The notes under the pieces: model-generated
What the model saw: the letters and a program-made list of their open reading frames with translations, nothing else
Databases searched by the model: none
Told to the model about the DNA's origin: nothing
Origin: Corallococcus sp. NCRR
GTDB lineage: Bacteria; Myxococcota; Myxococcia; Myxococcales; Myxococcaceae
DNA length: 64,000 nucleotides
Reading direction: 5' to 3'
NCBI RefSeq assembly: GCF_026965535.1
Contig: NZ_CP114039.1
Span: forward strand, 4,836,001 to 4,900,000
Program-made: the position numbers and the translations under genes
Part shown: one piece after another, positions 37,912-46,472 of the stretch
How positions within the stretch are numbered: the stretch's first letter is position 1
Layout of the letters: each line of letters starts with the position of its first letter

Positions 37912-38373
37912 ATGGATTGGTTGGCTGCTGCTCAAGATGTTGAGGCAGGTTTGAAGGGGATTGTTCCTGATGTGATGCGACTTTCCTCAGAACGATCTGC
38001 TGCGTTGCATGAGTCCTGGCGGCAGGCATTTCTGCCGGGTGTCCCATTGGAAACCAGGGTTCGCGAAGCGGTGTTGTCTCTTCCGGTACATGTGCCTCGT
38101 GCTCTGAAGGCTGAGGTGATATATTCAAGGCAGGATGCTGGTTCGTATATTTTATTGTTGGGCTTGTGTTTGCCTGTGTTCGAATTCAGGGCTGTGCGAC
38201 CGCCGCCTACGGCTGAGGTCGCTGCGGTCGTAAGAGCCGCTGTTCGAGAGCCGAGATTTGACTGGCGTGCTGTGTCTGATGGGGAACTGAATTGGACTAT
38301 GGTGATTGCTCATGATGGGCCGTTTTTCCTGAGGAGGGATGCGCGCTGGACGTGGAACGATCAGCAGGATTAA
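37912..38373 (+). CDS. Candidate immunity protein for the RHS tip
   Basis: 153 residues of unknown family, starting 23 bp after the RHS stop on the same strand. It is predicted soluble, acidic and helical at the N-terminus, with a beta-like middle (VIYSRQDAGSYILLLGLCLPVFEF). Its codon usage is as AT-leaning as the toxin tip and unlike the core chromosome, suggesting that tip and gene travelled together. Position directly behind a polymorphic toxin is the classic place for the cognate immunity gene. That role is inference from context only. Confidence 0.6.
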   Translation: MDWLAAAQDVEAGLKGIVPDVMRLSSERSAALHESWRQAFLPGVPLETRVREAVLSLPVHVPRALKAEVIYSRQDAGSYILLLGLCLPVFEFRAVRPPPTAEVAAVVRAAVREPRFDWRAVSDGELNWTMVIAHDGPFFLRRDARWTWNDQQD

Positions 38374-38427
38374 CGAGGTTCTCACAGGAGGAAGCCTGCG
38401 GAGTCTTCCGAACTACAGCTGTAGGAG

Positions 38428-38429
38428 TA
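38428..38429. repeat. TA target-site duplication, left copy
   Basis: The dinucleotide directly outside the left inverted repeat of the insertion element; the right copy is at 39332-39333. Confidence 0.6.
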
Positions 38430-38447
38430 AGAGGGTGTTGTCGAACC
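38430..38447 (+). repeat. Left terminal inverted repeat of the IS
   Basis: AGAGGGTGTTGTCGAACC, an exact reverse-complement match to 39314-39331. Confidence 0.92.
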
Positions 38448-38472
38448 TCGGCGCGGTGAGCACCGTGAGGAG

Positions 38473-39312
38473 ATGGCGAAGAGCTACCCATCGGACCTCA
38501 CGGACGCGCAGTGGCGGCTGGTTGAGCCGTTGCTGGAGGACTTCTACCGACGGGGCGGCCGGACACGCCCCTACACCCACGTCGGCGCATTCTCGATGCC
38601 CTCCTGTACGTCACGTGTGGAGCCATCTCCTGGAGGATATTGCCGCACGACTTTCCGCCGTGGGACACGGTGTACAGCTGCTTCCGACATTGGCGTGACG
38701 CCGGGCTCATGGAGCGCATCCACGCGGCCTTGCGCGCGGAAACACGCCGCCGGTTAGGGCGCGACCCCTATCCCAGTGCTGGCGTACTGGACAGTCAGAC
38801 CGTGAAGACGACGGAAAAGGGGGCCCGCCGGGTATGACGGTGGCAAGAAGGTGAAGGGCCGTAAGCGTCACCTGTTGGTAGATACCGAGGGCCTCGTTCA
38901 CGCGCTGCTCGTCCATCCAGCGAATGTCCAGGATAGGGACGGCCCGCAGTTACTGCTGGGCAGCAAATCCAAGGAAGACTTCCCACGTATGCGGAAGCTT
39001 TGGGTGGACTCGGGCTATGCGGGCCAGGCCAAGTGCTGGCTGGAGGAGAAGTTCGGCTGGGATGTGGATGTCGGCTGGCGCCCCAACGAGGGGAGGCAGC
39101 GTTGGTACGGCCTGCCTCCTGAGATTGATCCGCCCCCGCTTCCTCGTGGCTTCATGGTGGTGAGGCGCCGCTGGGGCGTGGAACGTACCTTTGGCTGGCT
39201 CAACCTCTTTCGCCGCCTCAGCAAAGACTATGAGCAGAAGACCGCTTCCATCGAGGCCTTCATCTGGCTGGCCCTGACAGCGCTCCTACTACGCCGACTG
39301 GCTCCTGCTTGA
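38473..39312 (+). pseudogene. IS5/IS427-type DDE transposase, two compensating frameshifts
   Basis: The first part (MAKSYPSDLTDAQWRLVEPL) is in one frame to about 38583. Homology then continues in another frame (RRILDALLYVTCGAISWRIL, PHDFPPWDTVY, LDSQTVKTTEKG) to a stop just after 38820. It then returns to the first frame (KGRKRHLLVDTEGLVHALLV through ERTFGWLNLFRRLSKDYEQK). The second shift falls at a GGGGG run (38819-38823). Catalytic DDE segments LDSQ, VDSGYAG and RRWGVERTFGW are all still recognisable. No classical slippery heptamer is seen at the first break, so I call it a pseudogene and not a programmed frameshift. Confidence 0.82.
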
Positions 39313-39313
39313 G

Positions 39314-39331
39314 GGTTCGACAACACCCTCT
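39314..39331 (-). repeat. Right terminal inverted repeat of the IS
   Basis: GGTTCGACAACACCCTCT, the reverse complement of the left end; the adjoining TA at 39332-39333 is the right target duplicate. Confidence 0.92.
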
Positions 39332-39332
39332 T

Positions 39333-39716
39333 ATGATCCGGAAGAGGTGGGCCATCAACAGGACCTGGGTGTGGACTCTGGCGGCAGGCTTGCTGATCCT
39401 CTTGGCGATTCCCGCGCTTGCCATCTATGTGATGGGAAGAACACGAATTGTGCTCGTGAATGAAACTGGAAGGGAACTGCGTGTCCTGACGGCTCGGATT
39501 CCCGGTGAGCAATGTGCCTTTGAGAAGGTTCCGGTTCATGGCCGTGTCGTCTGTCAGGGACGCGCGGACGCGGACGGGGAGTTGTCTGTTGACCTTGAGT
39601 TCACGGATGGCAGCAAGGTCCAGTTGGAAACCCGTGCGTTCGTGAATCCGCTGCTCGGATTGCGAGGAGTCGCCACCGTGAACGCGGACGGTGGAGTCAG
39701 CCTGCGGTGGGATTGA
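39333..39716 (+). CDS. Small single-pass membrane protein whose 5' region is separated by the IS
   Basis: 127 residues. A basic N-terminus (MIRKRWAINR) is followed by one membrane helix (WTLAAGLLILLAIPALAIYVM) and a soluble beta-rich domain. No family is recognised. The A of its ATG is part of the duplicated TA at the IS right end, so the element has removed whatever lay directly upstream. Joining the flanks restores AGGAG followed by TATG. The gene probably once followed the candidate immunity gene in one operon and may now be silent or driven from the IS. Function unknown. Confidence 0.6.
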   Translation: MIRKRWAINRTWVWTLAAGLLILLAIPALAIYVMGRTRIVLVNETGRELRVLTARIPGEQCAFEKVPVHGRVVCQGRADADGELSVDLEFTDGSKVQLETRAFVNPLLGLRGVATVNADGGVSLRWD

Positions 39717-39800
39717 TTTCCGCCATGGCTCCGTTGACCCTGGTGTCGTTCCGGTGACGTGCACGGTCTCTATTCGGATTGACGAGAGGAGGGAGTCAGC

Positions 39801-40214
39801 GTGGGTCTGTGTCTTGTTGTCCATGAAGATGATGAGGATTTGGAGGAGGTCGCGGTCGGGGGGTATTCGGACTTCAACGCGTTACGCGATTACGTCACTC
39901 GCGAGCTGGAGGCGGGGAAGCTGGGTTCGCGATTTCCTGTGTTCATCGTGCACTCGGATTGTGATGGCGAGTGGTCCGTCCCCGAATGCGAGCGGTTGCG
40001 CGAGGAACTGGCGGTCATCGCCAGGGAGATGCAGGCGCGCCCACCGGTCGCTTTCGCGTCGGAGTGGCAACGAAGCGAAGCGGGCTCCATGGGACTCGTG
40101 CCTCGAAACGCGTTCGAGTCGTTCCTCGCCCTGAGTGGCGGGTTCCTGGTGGAGAGCCTCCAGGACCTGGTGGAATTCGCGCTCGAGCGCCGGGCCCCCA
40201 TCTCGTTTCAGTGA
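39801..40214 (+). CDS. Imm70-like immunity protein
   Basis: 137 residues. The start is GTG at 39801 with GAGAGGAGGGAG just upstream. The sequence resembles the Imm70 immunity family as I recall it: MGLCLVV start, VGGYSDFNALRDYV, then GSRFPVFIVHSDCDGEWSVPECERLREEL. Such proteins protect against partner polymorphic toxins. No matching toxin precedes it directly, so it may be an orphan immunity gene left from an earlier toxin cassette or acquired for defence against neighbours. It is predicted soluble. Confidence 0.72.
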   Translation: MGLCLVVHEDDEDLEEVAVGGYSDFNALRDYVTRELEAGKLGSRFPVFIVHSDCDGEWSVPECERLREELAVIAREMQARPPVAFASEWQRSEAGSMGLVPRNAFESFLALSGGFLVESLQDLVEFALERRAPISFQ

Positions 40215-40313
40215 GTCACTGGGAGGAATCCCTGCATGGATCCGCCTCTCGGAGACTCCAGATAGGAGACGGGGTTCATCCTCCACCCACCCCGTGCTAA
40301 AACGGGAAGGTCC

Positions 40314-41642
40314 ATGGAAGGCCGACTGCTTCTGAAGAACTGCGCCGTGTTCCGTGCGGACGGTCGCGTCCGCCACGGCATGGCCGTCGTGGTCGAAGAG
40401 GGCATCATCCGCCGCGTCGCCCCGGACGCCGAGGTGCCCGTGCTCCCCGGTGACTGGGAGGTGGCCTGTCGAGGCCGCCTCGTCGCCCCCGGGCTCGTGG
40501 ACTGTCACTCGCACATGGTCAACGGGCAGCTCCTGCCGCCCAATGGCGACTTCCTCCTGCGCCAGCCCCGCTCGCGCCTGGAGCGCATGCGCTCGGTGGC
40601 CAACCTCCTCACCGCCGAGGACGTGGAGGTCCTGACCCGCTTCGCCGCCGCCCGCGCGCTGCTCGACGGCGTCTCCCTCGTCGTGGACCACCTGTCGTGC
40701 CCCGCGGACGTCGCCGGCGCCCTGGAGGCCCAGGCCCGCGCCGCGAACGCGCTGGGCATCCGCCTCGTCACGTCCCACTCCACGCACAGCCTGGACGGCG
40801 CGGACGTGGCCAACGCCCAGGCGGACGCCAACGCCGACTTCGTCCGCCGTTACCGCGAACACCCTCGCGTCCGTGGCGCGCTCGGCTTCCACGCGTCCTA
40901 CACCTGCGAGGATCCGCTTCTGGCCCGCATCGCGGGGCTGCGCGCGGAGCTGAGCGCGCCCGTCGTGTTCCACCTGGCGGAGAACGAGGACGACCTCTCC
41001 ACCACCTACGCCACGCACGGCAGCCGCGTCGTCCCCCGCCTGGATGCGCTGGGCCTGCTGGGCCCCCACGCCATCGCCGGCTACCCGCGCGCCGTGGAGC
41101 GCTCCGAGTCCGAGCGGCTCGCCGCCTCCGGCACCTTCATCGCCCTCACGCCCCGCGCCACCCGCTCCATGGACCGCGCGGCCGAGTCCGCCGACGGCGC
41201 GCTGTCCAGCCTCCACCTCGTGGGCCTGGGCACTGGCGGCCATGGCAGCCTCCAGGAGGAGCTGGCCGGGGCGCTCGTCAGCATGCTGTCCCTGGCGCGC
41301 TCCGGGCGCATGCCGGACCTGGATGACTCGCTGGCGCACCTGTTCGTCAGCGGCCCCGCGGAGCTGTGCACCCGTCTGTACGGCAAGCCGTCGGGCGGGG
41401 TGGACGAGGGCAGCATCGCGGACCTCGTCGTCTACGACGCCATCCCCGCCGCGGACCCGGAGACGGGCTACTCGCCCTTCCTCCTGGGGCAGCTCACCGC
41501 CGCCCGCGTGGCGTGGACCATCGTGGATGGCCGCGTCTGCGTCCGTGAAGGACAGCTCTTGGGCAGCGACTTCGTGGACCTGTCCCGCGACGCCGCCGCC
41601 GCGCTCTCCCGCGTCTGGTCCCGCGCACGGCTGGGTTCGTAG
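40314..41642 (+). CDS. Amidohydrolase-superfamily protein with degenerate metal site
   Basis: 442 residues with the composite fold of SsnA/TRZ-type chlorohydrolases and cytosine-deaminase relatives. The first metal motif DCHSH is intact and the ligand-bearing HLAENEDD strand is present. At the position of the catalytic histidine (usually AHC) the sequence reads AGYPRAVE, and the usual HNPRSN is LTPRAT. The metal aspartate motif GTDG is replaced by GTGG in LGLGTGGHGS. It may be a pseudoenzyme or have a changed mechanism. It is followed 14 bp later by a methyltransferase gene, suggesting cotranscription. Confidence 0.85.
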   Translation: MEGRLLLKNCAVFRADGRVRHGMAVVVEEGIIRRVAPDAEVPVLPGDWEVACRGRLVAPGLVDCHSHMVNGQLLPPNGDFLLRQPRSRLERMRSVANLLTAEDVEVLTRFAAARALLDGVSLVVDHLSCPADVAGALEAQARAANALGIRLVTSHSTHSLDGADVANAQADANADFVRRYREHPRVRGALGFHASYTCEDPLLARIAGLRAELSAPVVFHLAENEDDLSTTYATHGSRVVPRLDALGLLGPHAIAGYPRAVERSESERLAASGTFIALTPRATRSMDRAAESADGALSSLHLVGLGTGGHGSLQEELAGALVSMLSLARSGRMPDLDDSLAHLFVSGPAELCTRLYGKPSGGVDEGSIADLVVYDAIPAADPETGYSPFLLGQLTAARVAWTIVDGRVCVREGQLLGSDFVDLSRDAAAALSRVWSRARLGS

Positions 41643-41656
41643 GGTAGAAGGGGCGC

Positions 41657-42643
41657 GTGAGTGCCCTGCCTCCCCGCCTCGTGGACCTGCTGCGCGCCTC
41701 CCGCGCCCGCCGGGGTCCGCTGCTCTCGGACCCCGCCACCTCCGCCTTCCGCCTGCTGAACGGCGCCGCGGACGGCGTGCCCGACGTGACCGCGGACCTC
41801 TTCGGCGACGTCGTCGTGGTCAGCCTCTACCGCGACCTGACCGATGCGGAGGAGACGACGCTGCTCGACGCCGCCGTCGCCGCCTGGACGCCCCGCAGCG
41901 TCTACCTGAAGCGCCGTCCCCGTGAGGCGCGCGTGCTCGCCAACGTGGCGAAGGACGCGCTCGCTCCGGAGTCCGCCGCGCGGGGCGAACCCGTGGAGGA
42001 CTTCGTCGCGAAGGAGAACGGCCTGTCCTTCCACATCCGCCCCGGACAGGGCCTCTCCGTGGGCCTCTACCTGGACATGCGCGACACCCGCGCGTGGCTC
42101 CAGGCCCAGGCCTCCGGCCTCACCGTCCTCAACCTCTTCGCGTACACCTGCGCCTTCGGCGTCGCGGCGACCGCCGGGGGCGCGAAGCGCGTGCTCAACA
42201 TGGACGCCAGCCGCCGCGTCCTGGAGTGGGGCGAGGAGAACGCGCGCCTCAACGGCCAATCCGTGGATCGCTATGACTACGTGGCTGGCGATGTCTTCGA
42301 TTGGCTCGGGAGGCTCGCGAAGAAGGGGGAGTCCTTCGATGTCGTGATCGCGGACCCTCCGTCGTTCTCCACCACCAAGACGACGCGCTTCTCCGCCGCT
42401 CGCGACTACGCCCGGCTGGCCGAGGCCGCCGCGAAGGTGGTGGCGCCCAGGGGCCGGCTGGTCGCCTGTTGCAACCTGGCGGGACTGCCGTCACGCCGGT
42501 TCGAAGCCATGGTGCTGGAGGGCGTGACGCGGGCGGGCAGGGCGGGGAAGACAGTGGGGTCGCTCGGTCCCTCGGGGCTCGACTTTCCAACACCTCCGGG
42601 GGAGGAACCGGCACTCAAGGTGCACGTCGTCCAACTTCGTTAG
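41657..42643 (+). CDS. RlmI/K-like class I SAM-dependent methyltransferase
   Basis: 328 residues from a GTG start (41657). An N-terminal domain without a recognisable PUA fold leads into a Rossmann methyltransferase: motif I NLFAYTCAFGVAA, acidic MDASRRVLEWGEENA, and catalytic motif IADPPSFS, as in 23S rRNA m5C methyltransferases RlmI. The region GLYLDMRDTR before motif I is also characteristic of that family. The likely substrate is rRNA cytosine, but the exact base cannot be told. It is part of a + strand run with the amidohydrolase and kinase genes. Confidence 0.88.
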   Translation: MSALPPRLVDLLRASRARRGPLLSDPATSAFRLLNGAADGVPDVTADLFGDVVVVSLYRDLTDAEETTLLDAAVAAWTPRSVYLKRRPREARVLANVAKDALAPESAARGEPVEDFVAKENGLSFHIRPGQGLSVGLYLDMRDTRAWLQAQASGLTVLNLFAYTCAFGVAATAGGAKRVLNMDASRRVLEWGEENARLNGQSVDRYDYVAGDVFDWLGRLAKKGESFDVVIADPPSFSTTKTTRFSAARDYARLAEAAAKVVAPRGRLVACCNLAGLPSRRFEAMVLEGVTRAGRAGKTVGSLGPSGLDFPTPPGEEPALKVHVVQLR

Positions 42644-42676
42644 CGCCGCCGGGTAGGGCGCGGCTAGATTGCTTCC

Positions 42677-43897
42677 ATGGCTCCCGCCGCCTCCTCGCCC
42701 CCGCGCGATGCGTTCCGCTTCGGCAACTACCGGCTCATCGATCGGATCGCCGTGGGGGGCATGGCGGAGATCTTCCTCGCGCACCAGTTGGATGCCAGCG
42801 GTGACGAGACGCCCATCGTCATCAAGCGCATCCGTCCGCATCTGTCCAAGCACGCGGCCTTCGTGAAGATGTTCCTCAACGAGGCGCGGCTGGCCGCCCA
42901 GCTCAATCACCCCAACATCGTGCAGATCCACGACCTGGGGAAGATCGTCGACAGCTACTTCATCGCCATGGAGTACGTGTCCGGCCGCGACATGCGCCGC
43001 GTCGTGCCCAAGGCCGAGTCCCTGGGGATTCCCTTCCCCATGGTGTACGCGCTGAAGATCGCCTCCTGCGTCTGCGCGGGCCTGCACTACGCGCACCAGA
43101 AGAAGGACCGCTACGGCAACCCGCTCAACATCGTCCACCGCGACGTGACGCCGGAGAACATCGTCGTCGCGTTCGACGGCTCGGTGAAGGTGCTGGACTT
43201 CGGCATCGCCAAGGCCGCCAACCAGGTGGAGGAGACGCGGTCGGGCGAAATCAAGGGCAAGCTCAGCTACCTGTCCCCGGAGCAGTGCCTGGGCCGGCCG
43301 CTGGACTGCCGCAGCGACATCTTCTCGCTGGGCACCGTCCTCTACGAGTGGCTCACCGGCTTCAAGCTCTTCACCGGCGAGTCCGACGTCGCCGTCATGC
43401 GCAGCATCACCGAGGCGAAGATCTACGCGCCGTCGTACTTCCGCGAGGACCTGCCGGAGCGCGTGGAGGCCATCCTGATGCGCGCGCTCGCCCGCGACCG
43501 CGAGCGCCGCTACCAGACGGCGCTGGACATGCAGCGCGACCTGGACGCCTTCCTGGAGTCCTACGACTTCACGCCCTCGCCGCTGCACCTGGCCAACTTC
43601 GTCAAGCAGCTCTTCGAGGACGAGCGCCCGCAGGAGCTGAAGCGCCTGTCCACGCGCCAGTCCTCCGCGCCCACGTCGGAGATGGCGCTGGAGGTGGCGG
43701 AGGTGGTGGCGAACGTGGACGGCCCGCCCACGGAGGCCATGCGCCTGGACGACCTCCCCGGCACGGAGCCGCGCCTGCTCGCGCTGACCCTGGACCCCGC
43801 GCTGTACGAGAAGCTGGAGTCCCAGGCGCGCAAGGCGAACGTCTCCCTGGCGAAGCTCGCGGCGGACGTGCTGGAGGGATGGCTGAAGTCGCGTTGA
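42677..43897 (+). CDS. Cytosolic Ser/Thr protein kinase
   Basis: 406 residues. Kinase domain about 17-290: glycine loop IAVGGMAEIFLA, the VIKRI lysine, catalytic HRDVTPENIVV, DFGIAK, the activation segment ending in LSPEQ, and CRSDIFSLGTVLYEWLTG. HRDVTPEN is the variant common in myxobacterial kinases. The C-terminal ~100 residues have no transmembrane helix and end in a short helical module (LDPALYEKLESQARKANVSL) resembling ribbon-helix-helix-like folds. Substrates are unknown. The truA start region abuts or slightly overlaps its stop. Confidence 0.92.
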   Translation: MAPAASSPPRDAFRFGNYRLIDRIAVGGMAEIFLAHQLDASGDETPIVIKRIRPHLSKHAAFVKMFLNEARLAAQLNHPNIVQIHDLGKIVDSYFIAMEYVSGRDMRRVVPKAESLGIPFPMVYALKIASCVCAGLHYAHQKKDRYGNPLNIVHRDVTPENIVVAFDGSVKVLDFGIAKAANQVEETRSGEIKGKLSYLSPEQCLGRPLDCRSDIFSLGTVLYEWLTGFKLFTGESDVAVMRSITEAKIYAPSYFREDLPERVEAILMRALARDRERRYQTALDMQRDLDAFLESYDFTPSPLHLANFVKQLFEDERPQELKRLSTRQSSAPTSEMALEVAEVVANVDGPPTEAMRLDDLPGTEPRLLALTLDPALYEKLESQARKANVSLAKLAADVLEGWLKSR

Positions 43898-43920
43898 ACC
43901 GCGCGCCTTCTCTCACCCCC

Positions 43921-44721
43921 ATGCCCCGGCTGAAGCTGACGCTCGAATACGAAGGCACCCGGTACGTGGGCTGGCAGGTGCAGCCCAATGGCCCGTCCAT
44001 CCAGTCCACGCTCCAGGGCGCGCTCCAGAAGCTGCTGGGCGAAGAACGCGTGTTCGTGGCCTCCGCGGGCCGCACCGACGCGGGCGTGCACGCGACGGGG
44101 CAGGTGGCCTGCTTCGACACGTCGCGAGTGCTGCCGATGAAGGCCTACACCATGGGCCTCAACAGCATCCTCCCGCCGGACATCGCGGTGGTGGCGGCGG
44201 AGGAGGTGGCGGCGGAGTTCGACCCGCGCCGCTGGTCTCGGGGCAAGCGCTACCGCTACCGGGTGAGCAACCGGCGCACGCGCTCACCGCTGTTGCGCAC
44301 GACGCACTGGGAGCTGTTCGCCCCGCTGAACGTGGAGGCCATGCGCCGCGCGGCGCAGGCGCTCGTGGGGCGGCACGACTTCTCCGCGTTCCGTGCCGCG
44401 GACTGCCAGGCGAAGCACGCGGTGCGCGAAATCAGGCAGATGCGCGTGGAGGGCGCTTCCGGCGACACGGTGGCCTTCGTGGTGGAGGGCACGGCGTTCC
44501 TCAAGCACATGGTGCGCAACCTGGTGGGCACGCTGGTGGAGGTGGGCAAGGGCCGCCGCCCCGAGGCCTGGGTGGCCCAGGTACTGGCCTCGCGGGAGCG
44601 CAAGCTGGCCGGGGCCACCGCGCCGCCCCAGGGGCTGGTGATGGAGGAGGTCTTCTACGGCGACGGCCCGCCTCCTCGGTCGGCGGGGGACTCGGCTGTC
44701 GGGGAAGAGGACGAAGGGTGA
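43921..44721 (+). CDS. truA: tRNA pseudouridine synthase A
   Basis: 266 residues. Converts uridines 38-40 of the tRNA anticodon stem-loop to pseudouridine. The catalytic aspartate lies in SAGRTDAGVHA. Other family segments are YEGTRYVGWQ at the N-terminus, KRYRYRV, and FLKHMVRNLVGTL. The ATG at 43921 is chosen because homology starts there; an in-frame ATG at 43879, inside the kinase gene and directly after GGAGGG, would add 14 residues. The C-terminus has a short acidic extension not needed for the fold. Confidence 0.96.
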   Translation: MPRLKLTLEYEGTRYVGWQVQPNGPSIQSTLQGALQKLLGEERVFVASAGRTDAGVHATGQVACFDTSRVLPMKAYTMGLNSILPPDIAVVAAEEVAAEFDPRRWSRGKRYRYRVSNRRTRSPLLRTTHWELFAPLNVEAMRRAAQALVGRHDFSAFRAADCQAKHAVREIRQMRVEGASGDTVAFVVEGTAFLKHMVRNLVGTLVEVGKGRRPEAWVAQVLASRERKLAGATAPPQGLVMEEVFYGDGPPPRSAGDSAVGEEDEG

Positions 44722-44743
44722 GAGTGCGATAGGCTTTCGGGCC

Positions 44744-45397
44744 GTGAGCTCCAAGCCTGGTGTCCTCGAACCCCTGCGCGTCCGCGTCCGGCGCTTCCAG
44801 TTCATCGTCGGACTGGGATTCCTGTCGCTGGTGGTGGGCGCGATGCTCAGCGTGTCGCTGGTGCTGCGCCTGCACGCGCGGGTGAACGCGCTGCCGTCCG
44901 ACTTCCTGCGCATCCCGGTGGCGGTGGTGCTGGAGAACCTGTGGGTGCTCGCGGTGTTGCCGGCGCTCTGCTACGGCGCCGCGCGCATCGTCGCGCTGCG
45001 CACGTGGACCACCGCCGTGGGGGCCGCGCTGTCCGGCGGCGTGTTCGTCATCGCGCTCAACTTCGTGCGCGACGGCATGGACGGCCTCACCTCGGGCTGG
45101 AGCCTCGCGTCGGCGTTGCGCATCGTGGCCTTCGTGTGCGGCATCCTGCTGAGCGCCCGGGCCATCCGCGCGGGCCGCGCCGCCGCCGAGAAGGGCTCCG
45201 CGGAAGCCGAGGCGAAGGCCGCCGCCCGTAAGTCGGAGTACGACGAGTTCCTCAAGGCTGCGGAGGCCGGGGGCGCGAAGCTGGAGCAGCGCGAGGGTGG
45301 CGCCGCCGCCTCCGAAGCTCCCGCCGCTGGGGACTCCGCCGCACCCGAGGGGGCTGCTCCCCCCTCGGGCGACGCGTCGAAGAATCCCGCGGCCTGA
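44744..45397 (+). CDS. Four-helix membrane protein with charged tail, unknown function
   Basis: 217 residues from GTG 44744. Four hydrophobic segments are visible (about 20-42, 60-83, 88-106 and 118-138), followed by an Ala/Glu/Lys-rich coiled-coil-like stretch (residues 142-180) and a Pro/Ala-rich end. No family is recognised. It is 22 bp after truA on the same strand and converges on argC with a 4-bp gap, so it closes the kinase-truA run. Confidence 0.75.
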   Translation: MSSKPGVLEPLRVRVRRFQFIVGLGFLSLVVGAMLSVSLVLRLHARVNALPSDFLRIPVAVVLENLWVLAVLPALCYGAARIVALRTWTTAVGAALSGGVFVIALNFVRDGMDGLTSGWSLASALRIVAFVCGILLSARAIRAGRAAAEKGSAEAEAKAAARKSEYDEFLKAAEAGGAKLEQREGGAAASEAPAAGDSAAPEGAAPPSGDASKNPAA

Positions 45398-45401
45398 GGG
45401 C

Positions 45402-46472
45402 CTACGGGTAGCAGGCCGCCTGGCGCAGGCCGGTGTCCTCGGGGAAGCCGAGGGCCACGTTGAAGTTCTGCACGGCCTGGCCGGCCATGCCCTTCACCAG
45501 GTTGTCCAGCGCCGCCATCACCGCCACGGAGCGGCCCTTCGTCGCCACGGAGATGTCGCAGAAGTTGCTGCCCGCCACCGCCGCCACGCGCGGCGTGCCC
45601 TCCACGATGCGCACGAACTTCGAGCCCTCGTAGTAGCGGCGGTACTTCTCCGTCAGCGACTGCGTCACCACCGCGCCGCCGTGCTCCGGCCACTCGAACT
45701 GCACCGTGGCGAAGATGCCGCGCACCATGGGCGCCGAGTGCGGCACGAAGGCCAGCCGGTGCCGCTGGGCACCATGGGCCACCAGCATCACCTCCACCTC
45801 CGCCTCGTGCTGGTGCTCCAGCGGCTTGTACGCGCGGAAGTCATGCGCGCGCGTCGGGTGGTGCGTGCCCTCGCCCGGCAGCGAACCGGAGCCGGACGAG
45901 CCCGTCACGCCCGACACCGCCAACAGCCCCAGCCCCGGCGTGGCCGCGATGGGCAGCAGCGCCAACTGCACCGCCGTGGCGAAGCAGCCCGGGTTGGCGA
46001 TGCGCTTCGCCGTCTTCACCTGCTCACGCTTCCACTCCGTGAGGCCGTAGGTGAACGTGCCCAAGAGCTCCGGGGACGGGTGCGGCCGGCCGTAGGCGCC
46101 CGCGTACCGGCCCGGGTGGTCCAGGCGGAAGTCGGACGACAGGTCGACCAGCAGCAGCCGGTCCGCGAGCCCCGCGTCCGCCCACTGCTTCTCCATCCCG
46201 GCGAACTGCGACGCCAGGTCGCCGTGCCCCAGCGCGCTGAACACCACCGGGCGCGGCGAGTCCGCCAGCCAGCGCCAGTCCGGCTCCGCCTCGAAGCGGC
46301 CGTCCACCAGGCCACGCAGGTGCGGGTGCACCTTGTGGATGGGCGAACCCGCGTGGTGCCGGGACACCACGCGGATGCCGGCGTTGCCGGGGTGACCCGC
46401 GAGCAGCCGCAACAGCTCGCCTCCGCCGAAACCGGAGGCCCCCAGGATGTAGATGTGCGCAGGCGACGTCAT
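45402..46472 (-). CDS. argC: N-acetyl-gamma-glutamyl-phosphate reductase
   Basis: 356 residues. NADPH-dependent reduction of N-acetylglutamyl phosphate to the semialdehyde, the third step of arginine synthesis. The Rossmann motif GASGFGGGELLRL is at the N-terminus and the catalytic cysteine in NPGCFATA. The family segments SGVTGSSGSG and HRLAFVPHSAPM are present. The start at MTSPAHIYI (46472) overlaps the stop of the preceding P-loop gene by four bases, so translation is coupled. It is the last gene of the arginine operon in this window. Confidence 0.95.
   Translation of the reverse strand: MTSPAHIYILGASGFGGGELLRLLAGHPGNAGIRVVSRHHAGSPIHKVHPHLRGLVDGRFEAEPDWRWLADSPRPVVFSALGHGDLASQFAGMEKQWADAGLADRLLLVDLSSDFRLDHPGRYAGAYGRPHPSPELLGTFTYGLTEWKREQVKTAKRIANPGCFATAVQLALLPIAATPGLGLLAVSGVTGSSGSGSLPGEGTHHPTRAHDFRAYKPLEHQHEAEVEVMLVAHGAQRHRLAFVPHSAPMVRGIFATVQFEWPEHGGAVVTQSLTEKYRRYYEGSKFVRIVEGTPRVAAVAGSNFCDISVATKGRSVAVMAALDNLVKGMAGQAVQNFNVALGFPEDTGLRQAACYP

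Larger units (their letters stand above)
38430..39331 (+). mobile_element. IS5-family insertion sequence (IS427-like), 902 bp, defective
   Basis: The element is bounded by perfect 18-bp inverted repeats AGAGGGTGTTGTCGAACC (38430-38447) and its reverse complement (39314-39331), flanked by TA on both sides. It carries one DDE transposase reading region broken by two frameshifts. The 2-bp TA duplication and the IS427 transposase style agree. The insertion lies exactly at the ATG of the downstream small gene. Confidence 0.9.

Noticed and set aside
38560-38830. Programmed frameshifting of the IS transposase
   Set aside because: Two shifts in opposite senses, the first without a slippery heptamer, fit decay better than the single programmed shift known in some IS families.
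40250-40313. Riboswitch or strong promoter before the amidohydrolase gene
   Set aside because: Only short, unspecific complementarity; no recognisable aptamer or -35/-10 pair.
43285-44721. A fused kinase-truA protein (one long open frame)
   Set aside because: The frame before 43921 is out of phase with the kinase and has no similarity to anything; TruA homology starts at 43921.
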